Shown in pieces: positions 26,942 to 37,213 of a stretch of 64,000 nt of DNA (position 1 is its first letter; each line of letters starts with the position of its first letter). Below the pieces are notes generated by a model. That model was given only the letters and a program-made list of their open reading frames with translations. It did no database searches and had not been told where the DNA came from. Both the position numbers and the translations under genes were made by a program. Origin of the DNA: Vibrio sonorensis (GTDB lineage Bacteria > Pseudomonadota > Gammaproteobacteria > Enterobacterales > Vibrionaceae); NCBI RefSeq assembly GCF_001854765.1, contig NZ_LJJE01000091.1, positions 1 to 64,000 on the forward strand, written 5' to 3'.

Positions 26942-28366
26942 ATGAGCAAGATTGCGAAACAGGACGTTGAACGTCTGATAGAACTGGTTGGTGGCAGCAA
27001 TAATATTGCTAGCGTGAGTCACTGCCTTACCCGCTTGCGTTTTGTACTCAATGATACAAGTAAAGCAGACACCAAAGCGCTGGAAACAGTGAGCTTGGTA
27101 AAAGGCTGTTTTACTAACGCAGGGCAATTTCAGGTGGTTATTGGCACGGAAGTCGATGAGGTTTACAAAATGCTCATCGAACTTACGGGTAAAAACGCGG
27201 CGAGTAAAGACGAAGCCAAACAAGCTGCCCGTCAAAATATGAACATACTGGAAAGAGGTATTTCCCACCTTGCTGAAATCTTTGTACCTCTTCTTCCAGC
27301 TATCATTACCGGTGGTCTGATCCTTGGTTTTCGAAACGTTATCGGTGACATCAAGATGTTTGACGGCCAGTCTCTAACTGAAATCAGTCAGTTTTGGGCG
27401 ACGGTCCACTCGTTCTTATGGTTAATTGGTGAAGCGATTTTCTTCTTCCTACCCGTGGGTGTGTGTTGGTCAACAGTGAAAAAGTTAGGGGGAACGCCAA
27501 TACTAGGTATTACCTTAGGTGTAACCTTGGTGTCTCCGCAGTTGATGAACGCCTATCTGATTGGTAAACAAGTGCCAGAGGTATGGGACTTCGGCCTGTT
27601 TGTTATCGAAAAAGTGGGTTATCAAGCACAAGTGATCCCTGCGATGTTGGCAGGTATGGCCTTGGCGTTTATCGAAACTAATCTAAAACGCATAGTGCCG
27701 TCTTACCTTTATTTAGTCGTGGTACCGTTTGTATCAATCATTCTTTCGGTGGTACTTGCTCATTCACTTATCGGCCCACTTGGTCGTGTTCTAGGTGATG
27801 GTGTGGCATTTGCGGCCAAAGCGGCAATGACAGGTGACTTTGCAGTGCTTGGTTCTATGGTGTTTGGTTTCTTATACGCACCACTTGTCATTACCGGTAT
27901 TCACCACACGACGAACGCTGTCGATCTTCAATTGATGCAAGAGCTAGGTGGCACACCAATTTGGCCATTGATTGCTCTTTCTAACATCGCACAGGCTTCC
28001 GCCGTGGTTGGTATTATCATCATCAGTAAAAAACACGGTGAACGAGATATTTCTGTTCCCGCAGCGATTTCTGCCTACCTTGGTGTCACTGAACCTGCAA
28101 TGTACGGTATTAACTTAAAATACAAGTTCCCTATGCTATGCGCCATGATTGGTAGTGCTGCTGCGGCGGCCGTATGTGGTAGTGCTGGTGTTATGGCCAA
28201 CGGCATCGGTGTAGGTGGTCTACCGGGTATTCTGTCTATTCAGCCACAATTCTGGGGCGTATTTGGCCTTGCGATGTTGGTCGCTATCTTACTTCCCGCT
28301 GTACTCACACTTTTCTTTTACAAGCGAGCTCAAGCTAAGGGAGAGCTTGAACCGGCAAATGCATAA
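26942..28366 (+). CDS. treB: trehalose-specific PTS enzyme IIBC
   Basis: Phosphotransferase permease that imports trehalose as trehalose 6-phosphate. The N-terminal IIB domain has the phosphorylated Cys in VSHCLTRLRF (about residue 28), followed by a IIC membrane domain with the conserved LFGFLYAPLVITG-type and HHTTNAVDLQ segments. There is no IIA domain: in enteric bacteria it is served by IIA-Glc (crr, present at 61.4 kb). ATG 26942 is preferred over the upstream TTG because GGTGGA precedes it and the start MSKI matches TreB. Length 474 aa. Confidence 0.95.
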   Translation: MSKIAKQDVERLIELVGGSNNIASVSHCLTRLRFVLNDTSKADTKALETVSLVKGCFTNAGQFQVVIGTEVDEVYKMLIELTGKNAASKDEAKQAARQNMNILERGISHLAEIFVPLLPAIITGGLILGFRNVIGDIKMFDGQSLTEISQFWATVHSFLWLIGEAIFFFLPVGVCWSTVKKLGGTPILGITLGVTLVSPQLMNAYLIGKQVPEVWDFGLFVIEKVGYQAQVIPAMLAGMALAFIETNLKRIVPSYLYLVVVPFVSIILSVVLAHSLIGPLGRVLGDGVAFAAKAAMTGDFAVLGSMVFGFLYAPLVITGIHHTTNAVDLQLMQELGGTPIWPLIALSNIAQASAVVGIIIISKKHGERDISVPAAISAYLGVTEPAMYGINLKYKFPMLCAMIGSAAAAAVCGSAGVMANGIGVGGLPGILSIQPQFWGVFGLAMLVAILLPAVLTLFFYKRAQAKGELEPANA

Positions 28367-28377
28367 CACCCCTTTTG

Positions 28378-28410
28378 AAGCGGTCGCCGGATTGGCCGCT
28401 TCACTTTTTA
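28378..28410 (+). terminator. possible attenuating hairpin between treB and treC
   Basis: GAAGCGG (28378-28384) pairs with CCGCTTC (28396-28402), followed by ACTTTTT. The 11-base loop makes it weaker than the other terminators; it may reduce read-through or stabilise treB mRNA. Confidence 0.5.
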
Positions 28411-28444
28411 TTCTTCAATTTTTATCGGTAAGTGAGCTACTTCC

Positions 28445-30124
28445 ATGACAAGCGTAAATCAAGATGCGAATTGGTGGAAAACCGCAACGGTTTATCAAAT
28501 TTATCCCAAGAGTTTCTGCGACAGTGGTGCAAAGGGTACGGGTGACATTCAGGGTATCATTTCTAAGTTGGACTATCTCAACAAGCTCGGTATTGACGCA
28601 ATATGGCTAACGCCAGTTTATGAGTCACCGATGGTGGATAACGGCTATGACATCTCTAACTATTTCGAGATCAATCCCGACTTTGGCACTATGGATGACT
28701 TTGAGCAGCTGTTGGCTTTAGCCCATGAGCGCGGTATCAGAGTGATCATGGATATTGTAGTGAACCACACTTCTACAGAACACGCATGGTTTAAGAGCGC
28801 GTTAGGTGACTTGAGTAGTCCATATCGCGACTACTATATCTGGAAAGATCCAATAGATGGCGGGGTTCCAAACAACTGGCAATCTAAGTTTGGTGGCAGC
28901 GCGTGGACATTAGACAAGGCAACCAACCAATACTATCTTCGCCTGTTTGCAGAGCAGCAAGCTGACCTCAATTGGGAGAATCCAAAAGTTCGCGAGGAAG
29001 TGAAGGGCATTATTAGTTACTGGGCTAAAAAAGGTGTCGATGGTTTTCGCCTTGATGTGATCAATCTTATCTCCAAACAGCAAGATTTTGCTGATGATGA
29101 TACCGGTGATGGAAGACGCTTTTACACCGATGGTCCACGGGTGCATGAGTACCTACAAGAGATCAGTGATTCTGTATTTCAGAAGTACGGCAGTGTAACC
29201 GTTGGGGAGATGTCTTCGACGACCTTAGAGCATTGTCAGCAATATTCGTCACTGGACGGCAAAGAGCTGTCCATGGTGTTTAACTTTCACCACTTAAAAG
29301 TGGATTATCCAAACGGAGATAAATGGACGACAGGGCCGTTTGATTTCATTCAGTTAAAGAAGATTTTCAACCATTGGCAAACCGGATTAAACGGCAAAGG
29401 TTGGGGGGCGCTATTTTGGTGTAATCACGATCAGCCACGCGTAGTAAGCAGATTAGGTGACGACCAACAATACCGTGTGGAATCGGCAAAGATGCTAGCG
29501 GCTAGTGTGCATATGATGCAAGGCACGCCTTATATCTATCAGGGTGAAGAGATAGGGATGACCAATCCGGGCTACACCAGTATCGCGCAATACCGAGATG
29601 TCGAAAGTACTAATATGTATGAAATTATGGTCGAAAGTCAGGGTGTTGATTGTGAGGAAATGCTCGCGATATTGAGACAAAAATCCCGCGATAACTCTCG
29701 TACGCCTATGCAGTGGGACAGCACTCAATATGCCGGTTTTTCTAAAGCAGAACCTTGGCTGGAAGTTGCTTCGAACTACAGTGAAATTAATGCTAATCAG
29801 GCGGTAAGTGATAAAAATTCGGTATTTTACTTCTACAAAAAGTTAATAGAACTTCGCAAAGAAATACCCGTGATCACTGATGGTCAGTATCAAGACTTAC
29901 TACCGCAAGACAAAGCGATTTTTGCCTACCAAAGAACCAATGCCAAGCAAACATTGATCTGTCTAAACAACTACTATGGCGAAGAAGCAGAATGTGTTTT
30001 GCCTACAGATATTGATTTGAGTGATGCACGAGTGATCTTGGGTAACTATGAACATAGTATCGGTGTGGCAAGGCACCAAATCCTTCGTCCATACGAGACA
30101 AAAGTCATTTTAGTCGATAACTGA
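28445..30124 (+). CDS. treC: trehalose-6-phosphate hydrolase
   Basis: Cytoplasmic GH13 enzyme splitting trehalose 6-phosphate into glucose and glucose 6-phosphate, which completes trehalose use after TreB. Conserved regions are DIVVNHTSTEHAWF, DGFRLDVINLI (nucleophile Asp), VGEMSS (acid Glu) and WCNHDQPRVVSR (Asp). At 559 aa it is near the usual 551. It is co-transcribed with treB, 78 bases apart. Confidence 0.96.
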   Translation: MTSVNQDANWWKTATVYQIYPKSFCDSGAKGTGDIQGIISKLDYLNKLGIDAIWLTPVYESPMVDNGYDISNYFEINPDFGTMDDFEQLLALAHERGIRVIMDIVVNHTSTEHAWFKSALGDLSSPYRDYYIWKDPIDGGVPNNWQSKFGGSAWTLDKATNQYYLRLFAEQQADLNWENPKVREEVKGIISYWAKKGVDGFRLDVINLISKQQDFADDDTGDGRRFYTDGPRVHEYLQEISDSVFQKYGSVTVGEMSSTTLEHCQQYSSLDGKELSMVFNFHHLKVDYPNGDKWTTGPFDFIQLKKIFNHWQTGLNGKGWGALFWCNHDQPRVVSRLGDDQQYRVESAKMLAASVHMMQGTPYIYQGEEIGMTNPGYTSIAQYRDVESTNMYEIMVESQGVDCEEMLAILRQKSRDNSRTPMQWDSTQYAGFSKAEPWLEVASNYSEINANQAVSDKNSVFYFYKKLIELRKEIPVITDGQYQDLLPQDKAIFAYQRTNAKQTLICLNNYYGEEAECVLPTDIDLSDARVILGNYEHSIGVARHQILRPYETKVILVDN

Positions 30125-30156
30125 TGGCGAGTGATTGATGGCATCACCCCCTTATA

Positions 30157-30184
30157 GGTCTTATTTAGGTAAGGCCTTTTTTAT
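30157..30184 (+). terminator. weak terminator candidate after treC
   Basis: AGGTCTT...AAGGCCT imperfect hairpin followed by TTTTTT. Stem contains a mismatch; low confidence. Confidence 0.4.
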
Positions 30185-30216
30185 TGGTTTAATTTTAGCC
30201 GCTTACAGATGCAAAA

Positions 30217-30239
30217 AAGCCAGCTCGATGAGCTGGCTT
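30217..30239 (-). terminator. terminator of the tRNA-Tyr transcript
   Basis: Ten-base perfect stem AAGCCAGCTC (30217-30226) / GAGCTGGCTT (30230-30239) with 3-base loop. On the minus strand it is followed by TTTTTTGC. Confidence 0.88.
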
Positions 30240-30245
30240 AAAATA

Positions 30246-30331
<86 letters not shown>

Positions 30332-30385
30332 GGTATTTTTATACTTAGTTTTTGTTTTCCCAACGCGAAAAACCAAGTTTGAATA

Positions 30386-30470
<85 letters not shown>

Positions 30471-30527
30471 AGGGTATTTTTATACTTAAGTTTTGTTTTC
30501 CCAACACATCACTCAAGTGCGGAGCGC

Positions 30528-30555
30528 ATCATAGCAAACTCGTGAATACTGTAAA
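30528..30555 (-). promoter_or_regulatory. sigma70 promoter of the tRNA-Tyr operon with GC-rich discriminator
   Basis: On the minus strand TTTACA (30555-30550) and TATGAT (30533-30528) are separated by 16 bases, each one base from consensus. The sequence after the -10 is GCGCTCCGC, the GC-rich discriminator typical of stable-RNA promoters under ppGpp/DksA control. Confidence 0.75.
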
Positions 30556-30739
30556 GCCTTTTCTTGGCATTTTGAATCAAATGCTGCCTTTTTGGACAGA
30601 GTGGCTAGAAAGTATGATTTTGTGTGAGCGAAATCGGCCTAAACTTACAGTTAACTGTACCGTCTTTACACTCCTTGACGTTGGAGTTACGTATAAAAAG
30701 GTACAATTGAGCAGAATATAATTACTAAGAATTTTCACT

Positions 30740-31798
30740 ATGAAGCAAACAGTTATCTTATTTATGCTGCTTATAGGTTTGGTGATGGTGCCATCTATTG
30801 CGCTGGCCAAAAGAGGCGGCGGAAATCAGGCTGTCAGCGTGGTCACTGAAACCGTAGCAATACATCAAGTGTCTCAATCTTTGACTCTCGTTGGCAAAGT
30901 AGAAGCCAAGCAGTCTGTCGTGATCTCACCAGAGGTGACGGGCAAACTAGATACAATAGCGATCAAAGCTAACCAATTGGTAGAGCAGGGCTCTTTGCTT
31001 TTTAAACTCGATGACGACAAAGCAATAGCAGCGGTTGCTGAAGCAAAAGCTTATCTCAATGACGAGCGGAGAAAGCTACGCGAGTTCGAACGTTTGTTAT
31101 CTCGCAATGCGATTACTCAAACAGAAATAGACGCGCAAAAGGCGAGCGTAGAGATTGCGCAAGCTCGCTTAGATGCAGCACGTGCTAACTTAAATGATCT
31201 TCATATTACCGCCCCGTTTACAGGTACGGTCGGCTTTATTGATTTTAGTCGCGGCGCTTTAGTCAACGCTGGAAGTGAGCTTGTTAGCTTGGATAACCTT
31301 TCACTGATGCGCCTTGATATTCAAGTTCCAGAACGTTACCTCACCTTGCTGTCTAACGGTATGCGAGTTACGGCAACCAATGCGGCTTGGGGGGATAGAG
31401 TGTTTCAAGGCGAAGTGGTCGGCATTGACTCTCGTATCAACCAAGAAACTCTAAACCTAAGGGTACGCATAGAGTTTGACAATCAAGACAAAGCGCTGAA
31501 GCCGGGTATGCTGGTTTCTGCTACTTTGGCTTTCCCTGCGATTGAAGCGCCAATAGTACCTGTTCAAGCCTTGGAATACTCGGGTACTAAACGATATGTT
31601 TACGTCATTGACGAACAGATGAAAGCGTCCCGTCGCGAAGTTGTATTAGGGGCAAGAGTCGAGAACGAAGTTGTCATTGATAAAGGTTTGGAAATTGGAG
31701 AAAAGATAGTCGTTCAAGGCATTGTTAATATGCGTGATGGTGTGAAAGTGTCCCAAGTGGGTACGGATGGCCAACCCGTTGAAAAGGAAAGTAACTAA
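30740..31798 (+). CDS. RND efflux periplasmic adaptor (membrane fusion protein)
   Basis: A 352-aa adaptor with a signal peptide ending IALA (about residue 23), a lipoyl-like half motif VISPEVTGKLDTIAIKANQL, an alpha-hairpin (EAKAYLNDERRKLREFERLL region) and beta-barrel and membrane-proximal domains. It links the inner-membrane pump to a TolC-like channel that is not encoded here. Its stop overlaps the pump start by one base (TAATG). From memory, V. cholerae has an RND system next to its tre genes (VexJK); orthology is likely but not tested. Confidence 0.9.
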   Translation: MKQTVILFMLLIGLVMVPSIALAKRGGGNQAVSVVTETVAIHQVSQSLTLVGKVEAKQSVVISPEVTGKLDTIAIKANQLVEQGSLLFKLDDDKAIAAVAEAKAYLNDERRKLREFERLLSRNAITQTEIDAQKASVEIAQARLDAARANLNDLHITAPFTGTVGFIDFSRGALVNAGSELVSLDNLSLMRLDIQVPERYLTLLSNGMRVTATNAAWGDRVFQGEVVGIDSRINQETLNLRVRIEFDNQDKALKPGMLVSATLAFPAIEAPIVPVQALEYSGTKRYVYVIDEQMKASRREVVLGARVENEVVIDKGLEIGEKIVVQGIVNMRDGVKVSQVGTDGQPVEKESN

Positions 31799-34700
31799 TG
31801 TGGTTATCTGATGTCGCTGTGAAGCGCCCCGTTGCTGCTGTCGTGCTAAGCCTTTTGCTGGTGGTTTTTGGCATTGTCTCTTTCTCTAAGCTGGCAGTAA
31901 GAGAAATGCCGGATATAGAAAGTCCAGTGGTTTCTATTAGCACTCGCTACGAAGGAGCTTCTGCTACTATCATTGAAAGCCAGATAACTTCGGTTTTAGA
32001 AGATCAGTTATCTGGGATCAGTGGCGTTGATGAAATTAGTTCTACAACGCGAAATAGCTCTTCCAGAATTAGGGTTACGTTCGAACTTGGTTATGACCTT
32101 AACACGGGTGTGAGTGATGTTCGTGATGCTGTGGCAAGAGCGCAAAGGGCATTGCCTGATCAAGCCGATGATCCCATTGTATATAAAAACAATGGCAGCG
32201 GAGAGGCTTCTCTCTATATCAATTTGAGTTCATCAGAGATGGACAGAACCCAGCTAACGGATTACATCGACCGTGTTTTGATGGACAGATTTAGTCTGAT
32301 CTCCGGTGTCAGCTCGGTAAATGTGTCTGGTGGGTTGTACAAAGTGATGTACGTAAAGCTTAAACCTGACCAGATGGCGGGTCGCGGTATCACTACGGCG
32401 GATATTACTTCTGCGTTGCGAAGTGAAAACATTGAAAGCCCCGGGGGTGAAGTTCGCAATGACTCGATAGTCATGTCGGTGCGCACCGCTCGAAGCTACA
32501 ACCAAGCCGAAGATTTTGAATACCTTGTGGTCAAACGCGCGAGTGATAGCTCTCCGATTTATTTAAAAGACGTCGCGGATGTTTATCTAGGTGCAGAAAA
32601 CGAAAACTCTACCTTTAAAAGCGATGGTGTGGTTAATGTCAGTATGGGGATTGTTCCTCAATCTGATGCAAACCCATTAGAAGTGGCTACTCGGGTTCAC
32701 GAAGAAGTCGATAGGATTCAACAGTTCCTCCCTGTTGGAACTCGATTGGCTATTGATTACGACTCCACCGTGTTTATCGACCGTTCAATTAGCGAGGTAT
32801 ACAACACACTGTTTATTACTGGTGGTTTGGTTATTCTGGTGTTGTACATTTTTATCGGTCAAGCCAGAGCAACTTTAATTCCAGCAGTGACAGTGCCTGT
32901 ATCACTGATCTCCTCTTTTATTGCCGCTTATTATTTTGGATTCTCAATCAATTTAATAACCTTGATGGCGCTGATCCTTTCCATCGGTTTAGTGGTTGAT
33001 GATGCCATTGTTGTGGTTGAAAATATTTATCACCATATCGAGCAAGGTGAGACACCGCTTTTGGCAGCCTACAAAGGCACAAGGGAGGTTGGTTTTGCAG
33101 TGATTGCAACGACGCTAGTGTTGGTTATGGTGTTTCTACCCATCTCGTTTATGGATGGTATGGTCGGGCTGCTGTTTACTGAGTTTTCGGTGCTCTTGGC
33201 GATGTCCGTTATCTTCTCTTCTTTGATAGCACTGACCCTAACTCCGGTATTGGGAAGCACGATTCTCAAAGCAAATGTAAAACCCAATCGATTTAACCGT
33301 TTTATAGACACGGTATTTAGCAAACTAGAAGCTGGTTATCGACGTGCTCTTACTTGGGCAATGAAAGGTCGTTGGGCGGCTCCGCTCATTATTCTCTCTT
33401 GTGTTGGGGGGAGTTATGGGTTGATGCAACAAATACCGGCCCAACTGACACCCTCCGAAGATAGAGGGGTAATTTTTGCCTTTGTACGAGGCGCCGATGC
33501 AACCAGTTACAACCGAATGTCGGCCAATATGGATCTAGTAGAAGATCGGTTGCTTCCTCTTTTGGGGCAAGGCTTCTTAAAGTCTTTCAGCATTCAATCC
33601 CCTGCGTTTGGTGGTAATGCTGGCGACCAAACGGGTTTCGTGATTATGATTCTCGAAGATTGGAATGAGAGGGATGTAACCGCAAGCCAAGCTCTGGGGC
33701 AAGTTCGCAAAGCTTTGGCTGGTATACCTGACGTGCGAGTTTTCCCATTTATGCCGGGCTTTAGGGGCGGTTCAAGTGAGCCCGTTCAGTTTGTACTCGG
33801 TGGCTCTGATTATCCCGAACTAAAAAAATGGGCTGAGATGCTCAAACATGACGCAGAAGCTTCCCCAATAATGGAAGGAGTAGAAATCAACTACTCGGAA
33901 AAAACGCCCGAGCTGGTTGTCAGTGTGGATAAGCAAAGAGCGGCAGAGCTAGGCATCAAGGTTTCCGATATTTCAGATACGTTAGAAATCATGCTCGGCG
34001 GTAAAAAAGAGACGACGTTCGTTGAACGGGGTGAGGAATACGATGTCTATCTTCGCGGTGACGAGAACGCGTTTAACAACGCGGCCGATTTAAGTCAGAT
34101 CTATCTGCGTACCAGTTCTGGAGAGTTGGTCACCTTAGATGCGGTAACAAAAATAGAAGAGGTGGCTTCTTCTATTCGACTCGCTCACTACAACAAGCAG
34201 AAAGCCGTAACAGTGACTGCCAACTTGTCAGAGGGGTATACCTTGGGTGAAGCGCTTAATTACCTCGATGCTAAAGCGATAGAGATACTGCCATCAGATA
34301 TCTCGGTTAGCTATTCCGGAGAGTCTAAAGACTTTAAAGAGAACCAATCGAGTGTAGCCATTGTTTTTGCACTGGCTCTGCTGGTGGCCTATTTGGTATT
34401 AGCGGCACAATTTGAAAGTTTTGTGAATCCGCTAGTGGTTATGTTTACCGTTCCCATGGGGGTGTTTGGCGGTTTTATGGGGCTATTCCTTATGGGGGAG
34501 GGGCTCAATATTTACAGTCAGATCGGAATGATCATGCTGATAGGCATGGTGACAAAAAACGGTATTTTAATCGTTGAGTTTGCCAATCAACTAAGGGACA
34601 GAGGGTTTGAGTTTGAAAGAGCGATAGTGAGTGCAGCAGCGCGACGATTGCGCCCTATTATGATGACTGCGTTTACCACATTAGCTGGCGCCATACCCTT

Positions 34701-34908
34701 GATACTCTCTTCTGGCGCAGGATATGAAAGCCGCGTCGCTGTAGGCACGGTGATCTTTTTTGGAATGGCATTCGCGACGTTTGTCACCTTGTTTGTGATT
34801 CCCGCTATGTACAGATTGATATCTGCGAAAACCAAATCGCCGGGTCATGTTGAAGCAGAGTTAAACAAAGCGCTGAGCCACGATGTAAAAGCCAGAAGTT
34901 CTCACTAA
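31798..34908 (+). CDS. RND multidrug efflux pump, inner-membrane transporter
   Basis: A 1036-aa HAE1-type proton/drug antiporter with 12 membrane helices and two large periplasmic loops. The proton-relay pair lies in GLVVDDAIVVVENIYHH (about residue 400), and a second repeat carries GMVTKNGILIVEFANQLRD (about 925). The N-terminal SDVAVKRPVAAVVLS and RPIMMTAFTTLAGAIPL are family marks. Together with the adaptor it forms a two-gene operon without an outer-membrane channel or adjacent regulator. Confidence 0.93.
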   Translation: MWLSDVAVKRPVAAVVLSLLLVVFGIVSFSKLAVREMPDIESPVVSISTRYEGASATIIESQITSVLEDQLSGISGVDEISSTTRNSSSRIRVTFELGYDLNTGVSDVRDAVARAQRALPDQADDPIVYKNNGSGEASLYINLSSSEMDRTQLTDYIDRVLMDRFSLISGVSSVNVSGGLYKVMYVKLKPDQMAGRGITTADITSALRSENIESPGGEVRNDSIVMSVRTARSYNQAEDFEYLVVKRASDSSPIYLKDVADVYLGAENENSTFKSDGVVNVSMGIVPQSDANPLEVATRVHEEVDRIQQFLPVGTRLAIDYDSTVFIDRSISEVYNTLFITGGLVILVLYIFIGQARATLIPAVTVPVSLISSFIAAYYFGFSINLITLMALILSIGLVVDDAIVVVENIYHHIEQGETPLLAAYKGTREVGFAVIATTLVLVMVFLPISFMDGMVGLLFTEFSVLLAMSVIFSSLIALTLTPVLGSTILKANVKPNRFNRFIDTVFSKLEAGYRRALTWAMKGRWAAPLIILSCVGGSYGLMQQIPAQLTPSEDRGVIFAFVRGADATSYNRMSANMDLVEDRLLPLLGQGFLKSFSIQSPAFGGNAGDQTGFVIMILEDWNERDVTASQALGQVRKALAGIPDVRVFPFMPGFRGGSSEPVQFVLGGSDYPELKKWAEMLKHDAEASPIMEGVEINYSEKTPELVVSVDKQRAAELGIKVSDISDTLEIMLGGKKETTFVERGEEYDVYLRGDENAFNNAADLSQIYLRTSSGELVTLDAVTKIEEVASSIRLAHYNKQKAVTVTANLSEGYTLGEALNYLDAKAIEILPSDISVSYSGESKDFKENQSSVAIVFALALLVAYLVLAAQFESFVNPLVVMFTVPMGVFGGFMGLFLMGEGLNIYSQIGMIMLIGMVTKNGILIVEFANQLRDRGFEFERAIVSAAARRLRPIMMTAFTTLAGAIPLILSSGAGYESRVAVGTVIFFGMAFATFVTLFVIPAMYRLISAKTKSPGHVEAELNKALSHDVKARSSH

Positions 34909-34941
34909 TAATATAGCCCGCATTTGCGGGCTATATTATTT
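34907..34941. terminator. long bidirectional terminator between the RND operon and yitT
   Basis: Fifteen-base perfect stem, AATAATATAGCCCGC (34907-34921) / GCGGGCTATATTATT (34926-34940), loop ATTT. It overlaps the last two bases of the RND stop codon and ends 5 bases before the convergent gene's stop. Confidence 0.88.
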
Positions 34942-34945
34942 GCGT

Positions 34946-35548
34946 TCAAGAAGTGTAGGTCACACTGTAGCGAGTAGGTTTGTGGTTCATAGCCAGCACG
35001 ACATTGAGCGCTACAGCGCCTAAAACGGAAAGTGCGATGATAAATGGCGCGACAAAGAAGAAAGACGCCATCAAGATTAAACAATCTAGAGCCATCTGCG
35101 ATTTGCCAACGGAAATGCCAAACTTATCTTGGATGTATAGGCACATGACATTGAACCCACCAAGGCTAGAGCGATGGCGGAACAGAATGAGCATTCCAAG
35201 CCCCATCAATAATCCCCCCGCGACAGCACAATAGATCTCATTGACGGTTTCTAGCGTAATAACCAGATATAAGTGGTCTGCAATGACAGAAACCAAAGCA
35301 CCAGAAATAGCACTGTTAATGGCAAACTGATAGCCGAAGCGCTTCCACGCCATCACGTAAAACGGCAGGTTGATCGCAAAGTAGAGGGTACCAAATGACA
35401 GCGGGATAAGTTGGTCGACCAAAAGCGCCAATCCTGCGGTGCCACCAGTAAGCAAAGAAGCCGATTTAAGGAAGAATATTCCTTGTGCAACCAGAAACGA
35501 GCCAGTCAGTATAGCTATCCAGTCTTCTTTGTATGAGTGTTTTTCCAT
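34946..35548 (-). CDS. YitT/DUF161-family membrane protein
   Basis: A 200-aa inner-membrane protein with about five hydrophobic helices. SASLLTGGTAGLALLVDQ (about residues 29-46) with its GGTAG and RHRSSLGGFNVMCLYIQDKF are marks of the YitT_membrane family. No soluble C-terminal domain (DUF2179) is present. Function is unknown. It converges with the RND operon and diverges from glyA. Confidence 0.82.
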   Translation of the reverse strand: MEKHSYKEDWIAILTGSFLVAQGIFFLKSASLLTGGTAGLALLVDQLIPLSFGTLYFAINLPFYVMAWKRFGYQFAINSAISGALVSVIADHLYLVITLETVNEIYCAVAGGLLMGLGMLILFRHRSSLGGFNVMCLYIQDKFGISVGKSQMALDCLILMASFFFVAPFIIALSVLGAVALNVVLAMNHKPTRYSVTYTS

Positions 35549-35894
35549 AGTTTCAGGTAACGTTATTCAATAATGGCGTGAATAGTATGGAAAAGTTGCG
35601 TTTTTCGGTAGCTTGATAGGCAAAATTAAGGTAAACCTATGTAATTGTCGTTTTACAGGGTGTAAAGGGAAAAGTTGACAGAGGGAGGCTTTGTTAATCA
35701 ATCCTTTACCATCGTATGACCAGCCTTGTAATTCATTATGAAAAAACTGCATGAGAAAAAGTGAAATTTTCTCTTTATGATCAAGATCAAGTTATGTAGA
35801 ATGCGCGGCATATTACGGTGACGAAAACGTTTGCTTTTGGTCGTTGTGTGGTTTTTTTGAAACTTTCAGTACAAATCTGAATCAGGAGATACAG
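35549..35894. other. yitT/glyA intergenic region
   Basis: The 346-base gap carries the glyA promoter region. A -10-like TAGAAT preceded by TG lies at 35797-35802 and the PurR box at 35821-35836 is just downstream. I see no glycine riboswitch, open frame or repeat in the remainder. Confidence 0.5.
35821..35836. promoter_or_regulatory. PurR operator upstream of glyA
   Basis: ACGAAAACGTTTGCTT matches the PurR palindrome ACGCAAACGTTTGCGT at 14 of 16 positions. glyA is a known PurR-regulated gene in E. coli because serine hydroxymethyltransferase feeds one-carbon units to purine synthesis. It is about 60 bases before the glyA start. Confidence 0.8.
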
Positions 35895-37145
35895 ATGCTA
35901 AAGCGTGATATGAACATCGCAGATTACGATGCGGAGCTATTCGCAGCCATTCAGGAAGAGACTCTTCGCCAAGAAGAGCACATTGAACTTATCGCTTCGG
36001 AAAACTACACCAGCCCGCGTGTAATGGAAGCTCAAGGTTCTCAACTGACTAACAAGTACGCAGAAGGCTACCCAGGTAAGCGTTACTATGGCGGCTGTGA
36101 GTATGTTGACAAAGCAGAAACTCTAGCGATTGATCGCGCTTGTGAATTGTTTGGTTGTGAGTATGCGAACGTTCAGCCACACTCTGGCTCTCAAGCAAAC
36201 TCTGCTGTTTACATGGCACTGCTTAACCCAGGTGATACGGTTCTAGGTATGAGCCTAGCTCACGGTGGCCACCTAACTCACGGTTCACCTGTAAACTTCT
36301 CTGGTAAGCACTACAACGTTATCCCTTACGGTATCGACGAAGCTGGTCAAATCAATTATGACGAGATGGAAGCGCTTGCTGTAGAACACAAACCTAAGAT
36401 GATCATCGGTGGTTTCTCTGCTTACTCACAAATCGTTGATTGGGCAAGAATGCGCGAAATCGCTGACAAAGTAGGTGCTTACCTATTTGTTGATATGGCA
36501 CACGTTGCGGGCCTTATCGCTGCAGGCGTATACCCAACGCCAGTTCCACACGCTCACATCGTGACGACGACAACTCACAAAACCCTTGCTGGTCCTCGTG
36601 GTGGTCTAATTCTGTCTAACGCTGGCGAAGAGATGTACAAGAAGCTGAACTCAGCAGTTTTCCCTGGTGGTCAGGGCGGTCCTCTAATGCATGTTATTGC
36701 GGGTAAAGCGGTAGCATTCAAAGAAGCGATGGAGCCAGAGTTCAAAGAGTACCAAGCTCGCGTAGTTAAAAATGCTAAAGCTATGGTTGCTCAGTTCCAA
36801 GAGCGTGGATACAAAATTGTATCTAACAGCACTGAAAACCACTTGTTCCTTGTTGACCTTATCGACAAAGACATCACTGGTAAAGAGGCTGATGCTGCAC
36901 TGGGTAGTGCTAACATCACGGTAAACAAAAACTCTGTACCTAACGACCCTCGCAGCCCATTCGTCACTTCTGGTATCCGTGTTGGTACACCAGCAATTAC
37001 TCGTCGTGGTTTCTCTGAAGAAGATGCGAAGGATCTTGCAAACTGGATGTGTGATGTTCTAGACAACATCGGCAACGATGAAGTCGTAGAGTCTACAAAA
37101 GCAAAAGTTCTTGAGATCTGTAAGCGTCTACCTGTTTACGCTTAA
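35895..37145 (+). CDS. glyA: serine hydroxymethyltransferase
   Basis: PLP enzyme interconverting serine and glycine with tetrahydrofolate, the main source of one-carbon units. The PLP lysine lies in [27 protein letters not shown] near the N-terminus and [11 protein letters not shown] are diagnostic. ATG 35895 with AGGAGA upstream gives 416 aa (E. coli 417); an in-frame start 17 codons earlier lacks an RBS and is rejected. Confidence 0.97.
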   Translation: MLKRDMNIADYDAELFAAIQEETLRQEEHIELIASENYTSPRVMEAQGSQLTNKYAEGYPGKRYYGGCEYVDKAETLAIDRACELFGCEYANVQPHSGSQANSAVYMALLNPGDTVLGMSLAHGGHLTHGSPVNFSGKHYNVIPYGIDEAGQINYDEMEALAVEHKPKMIIGGFSAYSQIVDWARMREIADKVGAYLFVDMAHVAGLIAAGVYPTPVPHAHIVTTTTHKTLAGPRGGLILSNAGEEMYKKLNSAVFPGGQGGPLMHVIAGKAVAFKEAMEPEFKEYQARVVKNAKAMVAQFQERGYKIVSNSTENHLFLVDLIDKDITGKEADAALGSANITVNKNSVPNDPRSPFVTSGIRVGTPAITRRGFSEEDAKDLANWMCDVLDNIGNDEVVESTKAKVLEICKRLPVYA

Positions 37146-37162
37146 TCTTATAGGTCACAATA

Positions 37163-37194
37163 AAAACGCCGGACTATGTCCGGCGTTTTTTTGT
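37163..37194 (+). terminator. terminator after glyA
   Basis: AAAACGCCGGAC / GTCCGGCGTTTT stem with a 3-base loop and a run of seven Ts. Confidence 0.92.
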
Positions 37195-37213
37195 CTGTCA
37201 ATCTATTTGCTCT

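Noticed and set aside
30660-30725. MerR-type promoter (inverted ACTCC-N8-GGAGT next to TTTACA) ahead of the RND adaptor gene
   Set aside because: Arms are only five bases, spacing to a -10 is not a clean 19-20 bases, and no MerR-family gene is nearby.
35549-35894. Glycine riboswitch upstream of glyA
   Set aside because: No aptamer-like paired structure is seen; the PurR box explains regulation adequately.
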